Below, one piece after another: positions 57,701-64,000 of a stretch of DNA of 64,000 nt. The stretch's first letter is position 1. Every line of letters starts with the position of its first letter. This DNA is from Ettlia oleoabundans (Eukaryota; Chlorophyta; Chlorophyceae; Chlamydomonadales), in NCBI GenBank assembly GCA_019693395.1, contig JAAMXP010000457.1, positions 1 to 64,000 of the forward strand, given 5' to 3'. The notes under the pieces are model-generated. The model was not told where the DNA came from. It worked only from the letters and a program-made list of their open reading frames with translations, and ran no database searches. A program made the translations under genes and the position numbers.

Positions 57701-60700
57701 GTGGCGGATCTCTACGGCGGTGATGGTGCAGCTACCGACGGCTGCGGCTGCGGATTGCAGCAACAGGTGCTGCTGCTGGCTGCGCGGCTGCTGGGCCGGG
57801 AGCATCGCCTGCTGCCGCTGCTGCCGCTCGTCGCCTGCCCTCACATCAACGACCAGCACCACCTGCAACCACTGGGGGCGTCAGGCGGCAATGGTGCCGG
57901 CGGTGGTATAGTCGGCCTTGCCAGCACCGAAGCATTGGGCAACCTGCAGGCACTCAGAGCGGCAGGTGGGTGCTGATGCAGCTGCTCCTGGGCTGCTCTT
58001 GTTCTGCTCGTCTTCCTCCTGCTGCTTTCAAGGCTCAGGTCTCCGTTGTTCCTGCCGCTCCCGCTTAGTTTCGCTCTGTTGCTCTCAGCAGACGGCCTGC
58101 GGCGGGCAGACACAGACGGCGGAGGTCATTTGGTCTGATGACTTGTTGCTGATTTTCCTCTTTTTTCAGGGCTTTGGGAGGTGGCATTCGGTCCCGCCTT
58201 TTTCTTCTGGGGCCATCAGCAGCAGCAGCAGCAGCAGCATGGTGCAGGGGCTGGGGTAGAGTTGGAGACAGTAGATGAGCCAAAGGCAGGAGGTGCAGTG
58301 GGGGCCGCAGCAGTGCGCCCAACAGGTTCTGAGCAGAGCAGTGTACAGAGCAGGGAGCAGCTTGCGAGCGGCACGACCGACGCAACAGCCGGTGGGCGGT
58401 CGAGTGAAGATCGTGAGCGGCTGCGGCGGCTGGTGCTGAGTGTGGTGGAGGCGGCAGCAAGCCTGCCCTCCAGCACCAGCAACCTGCCTGAGGTGTCAGC
58501 CCTGCTGCAACTGCTGCAGCGCTACCCACAGCAGCACGGGGTGGTGACCGCCGCCTGTCGCCTGCTGCTGCGCCTGCTGGGGGCAGCACCCGCCACCACC
58601 CTGGCGGCACTGCAGGAGCGCCAGCTGCTGCTGCTGCTGCCGCGGCTGTTGGCGCAGCAGACGGCCTGGGAGGGCGAAGCAGAGGGGCAGCAGGGAGGGC
58701 CACCACAGGCTCTACAGCAGCAACAGCAGCAGCCCGGGCAGGCACAGCAGCAGGTGGACATGCAAGCAGGACCAGACACCGCTGCAGCTGCGGTACCGTT
58801 GGGAGGAATCACACCGGCGGGCCCTGCTGCTGCCGCTGATGCCACACGACTGCTTTCAAGTCCATGTGTGGCCCTGGAGGAGGCGCGCTGCGCTGCTCTG
58901 GAGCTGCTGGGTGCCTTCATGAGGTGACCTGAGCAGCCCTCGCTGCAGCTGCAGCCTCCCGGCAGTGCTTTTGCTTGCATAAACCCTGTGGGCCTGCTTT
59001 GCTGCACCATAATCCCTCCTGCGTATCAACCAGAGCCCTTTGAAAGTGTCTTACCTTCATGCAGTGAACATTCCACTGTGTGAGCCTCCCGCCACTTGCT
59101 GCCCCCTATGCTTGCTACTGCCACCTCTCAACCAGTTCGCTTGTCTACCCACCCCCTGCTTGCAGCATGCATGCCAGCCTGCAGCGGGCCGCGGTGGTGG
59201 GGTGGGAGCCAGTTGCGGCGCTCTTCTCCCTGCTGCTGCGCCCGGCCTGCCATAGCAGGAGGCTGGCGCTGGACAATGTGAGCAGCCGCCTATTGTGCGC
59301 TGCCTGCGCCCCTTTTGTTTTGTGGCCAATCGTGGCCTTTTCCCTTCTTGTTGACACCATAGATTCCTTCCCTTCAATCTCTGCTACTGATTCTTCCTCA
59401 TCTTGTGCAAACCAGCCATGCATGCTGCGTGTGATTTATGCCTGACCAACGTGATGAAGGCAGCACATATGTGTGTGCACTGCCACACACCCCGTTCCTC
59501 CTTGTTTATAAACCTAGCTGCCGCTCCTCGACACCGTGTGCGGGCATCGTGCCATCCTGTTTGTTGGGCAGGTTCTGCTGCTGATGCAAGTGTGTCCAGC
59601 TGGGGAGGACGACCGGCTGGCTAAGGCGGCGCTCTACACCAAGTACACAGGTGGGTGGTGGGTGGGTGGTGGTGGCTGCACTTGGGTTATCAAGGTTGGA
59701 CGGTGGTTACACGCGCAACTTGTGCCTGCGCAAGCAAACGAAGGGTTTGGGAGCACTTGTCGTGTTAAGAGGCCCCTGCAACAAGAACGTAGAAACATCT
59801 GAGTCGCCGTGTGTTCTCTCCACCTGCCTCTGTGCCGCAGAGACGCTGCCTGCCGCCGTGCGCCGTTGGCGCCAGCTGGGCGTGTCGCTGCTGCTGGAGC
59901 TGCTGGCTGGCATGCGGGCGGCGGTGGAGGGCAACTTGCCCACGCCCACACATGCACCCACAGCCCCTACTCTCCTCACTAGCGGCGCCAGCGCAAGCAG
60001 CAGCAGTGGCAGTGGGGGTGAAGGAGCTACCAGCGTGGCTGTTGGTGGTGGTTTCAGTCGCGGTGCGGCGCAGCAGCTATTCGTGCACGCCCAGTGTTTC
60101 CTGCAGGTCTGCAACGTGTTGAATGAGGAGTACCCACGGGTGAGGCTTGGGCGAGGCGGGGATGGTGTATGTGCTAGTCAGTCCATATACATGACGGGTA
60201 GCAGGGGCGGTGTGGTGTTGGTGATGTGGAGTATGGCACCATCACTCATGAAGTGTGTGAACAGCTATAGTGGTGTTGCAGTACTGTGGTACCCCAGAAT
60301 TTTTATTGAGGTTGGGGCTTCAGCTGTGGACGTGGCGTGTTGTGACAGAGGTGCTATGGCTTGAACCTTGCCATGAACTTGTGTGCGTTGAGTTGAGTGC
60401 AATTCTTCCTGATCAGCGACCAAGGGAAGTGGCACACTTGCCGTCCATGTCACACATCATGCCACCTGCTGCCACTGTTGTTTGCAGGAGGCTGCTGTCG
60501 AGCTGTGCTGCAGCGTGATGGACACACTCGCACTGCTGCTGGCGGGGAATGCAGCCAACCGCCGCGCCCTGGCGTGAGTGCCTGCACGTCCCAATGGTTG
60601 CATGGCGTTTACTGGCATCAGTGTTTTGCTCTTCATCTGTCACTGCTTGCAATGCTTTAGGCTACCTGCCAGCACGGGCCGACATTTGCCATGACAAGTT

Positions 60701-63700
60701 ATTGCTGGGCACCCTGCCCTTCACGCATTTGCCTATGCTCATGCCCTTGCCTTAATGCATTGTATTTACGCTTTGGACTCCCGACCCACCCATCCCACCC
60801 CGTCCCACCCCTACCATCCCGCCGCAGGGAGGGCGTGGGTTATAATCTGCTGCTGGAAGCTGTAGTGGCCAGGCTGGGGGGTGCTCCACCGCCCCGCCGC
60901 CTGCTGCTGTGCACACTGGGGCTGCTGCTGGAGGTAAGGAGTGAGCAGGCGCACTCACCTGTGCTGTGCTGTGCTGTGCTGTGCTGTGCTGTGCTTGGTG
61001 GGACTGACGCTCAATGTGGTTGTGGTGCTTGTTCGCTGGCAGTTTTTTCCTGTTAGTCATCATCGCCCAAGCCCCCAAATAGGCAGATTGGCAGCAACCG
61101 TTCAGGCTTACCCCTCATCTGCCGCTAGCGGTTTTCACCCTGCCTGCAGGAACCACCGGGCCCCAGCCCAATGCAACGGTTCAGCAGCAGTGCAATTGCC
61201 AACCCGGCAGCGCTGACGCTTCTGCTGTCACTGCTGCGGAGAGCGGCGGTGGAGGACCAGCTGTGGGGGCTGGCATCACTGCGGGAGCTGCTGCTGCAGG
61301 TGGGGGAGGCGCCAGGTTGGGAGGAACAACATGTGCCGGGTCACGGGATTTAAGGCGCTCCGGTACAGCTGGGCATTGAGCGGCATGCATGGTCAACAGT
61401 GGGGGGCGGGCGAAGGCTTGCAGTATGGTAGGCAGCTTCGCTATTCCTTGCTAGCGTGTGTAATGATGCATTGCTTGATGGTCAGGCAATACCAGCAGGT
61501 CCGCCCCTCCCACGTTGCCTCCTCACACTTTTCTCCTGTGGTGGACACGCACTGTAAGGTGCCCACCAACCCTAGCCATCTGCTTGCTTGCCCCGCTGCT
61601 GCAGGGTGCGCACAACCTGGCTGCCGCCGACTCTGCCGGCCTCAACGGCTTGCTCATCGACTGGCTCAAGCACACAACCGCTGTGACGCCACCACCAGGA
61701 GCAACAAGTGTGAGGGATGAAGACACAGCTGGTACAAAGGTATCATTGCGTGACGCACACCCTGCTCCTGCACCGATTAGCAGCGATAGAAATGGCGAGA
61801 CTAAGCCTGGGTCAATCCAAGACGCACAGCAGCAGCAGCAGGGGCAGCAGTTGGAGGTGCCTCAGGATCGGCTCCTGCTGCAGCAGCAGCTGCTGGCTTT
61901 GCTGCGCCTTAGCGGCAGCTACAGCATATCAGGTGAGTGATTGGGGCGGGGGGGGCTGCCTGCTTGTTGGGCAAGGACAGTTTTGATTGCGCTCCTCCAG
62001 GGATCAGGTGCAGCTCAACCACTCATCTGCCTGCCTGCCTGCCTGGCCTGCAGCCCGCGACCTGCGCTCCCTACTGCAGCTGCTGAAGCCTGATGCTGAA
62101 GGCACTCCTCCGCCTCACGCCATCCTGCTTCTAGAGGTGCCTACTCTGTTGCTGCTAGTAGTGCCATGTTGGTCCAGCAATCCCTGTTCCTGCTAATCTT
62201 TTGGTACGAGTTTGGGTCAAAACACAGATTGATGCTGCTGTTTACCTGTGTCGCCATGTCCTGTATGTCAGTCAGCTGCACCTGCCTGCCTTCTGCTGCT
62301 GGAAAAACTAAGAAACAGAAAGCGCACGGGAAGCTAGCATCGCAGCCCTACAAATCATTGAATAATGCTGCTCCGCCTGCTTTGCTGCTGCTGAGCCGCT
62401 GCTGAGGTTCCATCTTCTGACACCTGTGCATTGCTGCCTGCCTGGCGCAGGCTCTGGCCGCCATGGCTGTGCATGATGGACCTCGCTGCTTCTTTTATCT
62501 TTCTGGTGGCAGCAGCGGCGCGAGTGAGGCTGGCTACAGAGGAACGGATGGGCAGAGGCTGCACACACGGAGCGGCAGCAGTGCTGTGCTTTGGCAGCCG
62601 CAGCTGCCCAGCGGTGTTGTCTGCTCCGCGAGCTTCGGGGGCGGTATGACCGGCAGTACAAGCGGCAGTACAGGCGGTGGCGGTACAGCTTCTGTTGCCA
62701 GCATGCCGCGGCTCCCCCGCGGCGGGTACAGCTTCTCGCTCTGGCTGCGGCTGGAGGACGGGCGGGAAGCTGCCGAGCAGCTGGCTCAGGCCTCTGCCAT
62801 GCAAGCCTACTACCAGCAGCAGCAGCAGGGCCAGCGTGACCAGATGCCAGCAGCGTCTGTGGGTGTGTCTGGCGACCAGGCGGTCTATGCACTGCTGAAT
62901 CAGCAGCCACACACAGACAGCCACAGCCCCCACCTCATGCATGGGCTGGCCCTGGCGGTACGCGCGGCACAGGCGGTACAAGCAGTGCATGGCAGCGGTA
63001 CTCACAAAGGCAGCACGGCCAGTGGCGGCCCGCTGGCTGCCCCCTCCCTGCAGTTGGTAGCTCACAGCTGGACCCCCAAGCATGCCGAGGCAGCACTGCC
63101 GCTGAGCCAGCCGCTGCTGCCAGGGCAGTGGCGCCACCTGGTGGTCACACACAGCGCGGGTGGGTGCTTGCATTGCTGAGTGCTGCTGGGAACTGTCCAC
63201 TCACAACACCGCTTTGGCCACCCTCACTTTTTATGTGATGCAAAACAATATGTCGCGCTTGCTGTTGCCATCTGCCTCCTGTGCTTTTGTTGGCAAGTTG
63301 CTTTGTGAGCCCGTTGCCATGTGAGCTTGTTTGTTGTGCAGGCGGGGCCCTGAGCCACCCCTCCCTTCGTCTCTACCTGGATGGCCAGCTGCAGGTGAGC
63401 TCAGCACTGCTAGCCTTGCCTGGCTGGCAGCCATCAGTGCCTTGACATACAACCTGTGTGGTACACATCCATGTTGTGCCTTGCCTGGGGAGAAGGAGGG
63501 AAGGCAGTCAGTTAGTTGAATGCCTACAACAGGCGCTTGAGGAGTTGTTGGTTTGACAGCCCTGTGTCTGCAAAACCCACACACACATAAAACGGCATTA
63601 CACACATCTTCCGACTCCTATTCAACTGATAAACTGATAACGTATGATACGTCCCTCAGGCGACCGCCCGCTTGCGCTACCCGGCCATTAAGGAGCCGCT

Positions 63701-64000
63701 GAGCAGCGTGTGCGTGGGCACGGGGGCGTTGATGCGGCCGTTGAGGGGCCAGGCTGGGGCGGCGCTGATGTTTGAGGATGTGCTGGCGCCAGGTGGGCAG
63801 CATACCTCCCCTGCCTGCTTCATTCCCCCTCCAGGTGTCAGGCGGGAACAGCGGGCGCAACAGGGGGTATTGTAAAATGCACGCCTCTAAACTGCCTCCA
63901 ATGTTTTTTCAAGTGACTTGACACAGTGCTGCTTCTGCTGCTGGCATGTGTGTGCAGGCCAGGTGTCGGCTCTGCACCAGCTGGGTCCTGACTATCAGTC
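54782..64000 (+). CDS. BEACH-family protein, N-terminal part (cut by window edge)
   Basis: Very large cytosolic scaffold family (neurobeachin, LYST, plant SPIRRIG) for membrane traffic. Sixteen exons seen: 54782-54924, 55200-55275, 55544-57965, 58170-58923, 59166-59277, 59572-59650, 59841-60139, 60488-60573, 60828-60933, 61150-61299, 61605-61932, 62054-62136, 62451-63159, 63342-63394, 63660-63792, 63958->64000; about 1858 codons so far. The start MLSGGFFQRLLNGG and early LVDVRFE are followed by helical, armadillo-like sequence broken by Gln/Ala/Ser/Gly inserts (exon 3 alone is 807 codons). Exons 13-16 form the concanavalin/laminin-G-like domain typical of this family: GGYSFSLWLRLED, GQWRHLVVTHSA, LRLYLDGQLQATARLRYP, GQAGAALMFEDVLAPGQVSA. 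The PH-like, BEACH and WD40 domains expected later would lie beyond 64000, so the family call rests on the LamG-like part and overall layout. Confidence 0.8.
60958..60996 (+). repeat. TGTGC microsatellite in a BEACH-gene intron
   Basis: About seven tandem 5-bp units. Intronic simple repeat. Confidence 0.85.

Overview
This is nuclear DNA from an intron-dense, GC-rich green alga, probably a Chlorella/Micractinium-like trebouxiophyte (inference). The evidence is eukaryotic spliced genes throughout (about 123 reconstructed introns, mostly GT-AG), CAG/GCN-rich low-complexity coding sequence, a plastid-targeting-like leader on a P450, and plant/eukaryote-typical genes: ATG4, PDX2, a GRIP golgin, a kinesin-12 and a BEACH-family protein. 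All gene models were built by hand from frame continuity across splice sites and from conserved motifs. No rRNA, tRNA, CRISPR array or bacterial operon was seen.

Layout. 588-5323 (+) cytochrome P450. 5925-8086 (+) secreted Ala/Ser/Gln-rich 'silk-like' protein, copy 1. 8919-10863 (+) PDX2, the glutaminase of vitamin B6 synthesis. 13515-11921 (-) divergent cyclin-like protein. 21727-13894 (-) large GRIP-domain golgin. 24311-22117 (-) silk-like protein, copy 2, an inverted paralogue of copy 1 with the same eight-exon structure. 28495-24964 (-) ATG4 autophagy protease. 29416-33375 a candidate Mutator-like DNA element with 67-bp terminal inverted repeats, carrying a zinc-finger gene broken by one base. 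33763-35720 (+) unknown multi-pass membrane protein. 39813-36505 (-) coiled-coil protein, divergent from 40073-52109 (+) kinesin-12 (36 exons). 54448-52393 (-) universal-stress-protein domain protein, divergent from 54782->64000 (+) the N-terminal part of a BEACH-family protein cut by the window edge.

There are no operons, and the genes fall into unrelated housekeeping roles: membrane traffic and autophagy (golgin, ATG4, BEACH), cytoskeleton (kinesin-12, coiled-coil) and metabolism (P450, PDX2). Four things stand out: the inverted pair of silk-like secreted proteins with a conserved promoter-proximal block; the TIR-bounded Mutator-like element; an unusually high share of GC-AG introns (7 of about 123), each forced by reading frame or motif; and a Q/H/S-rich insertion next to the catalytic Asp-His motif of ATG4.
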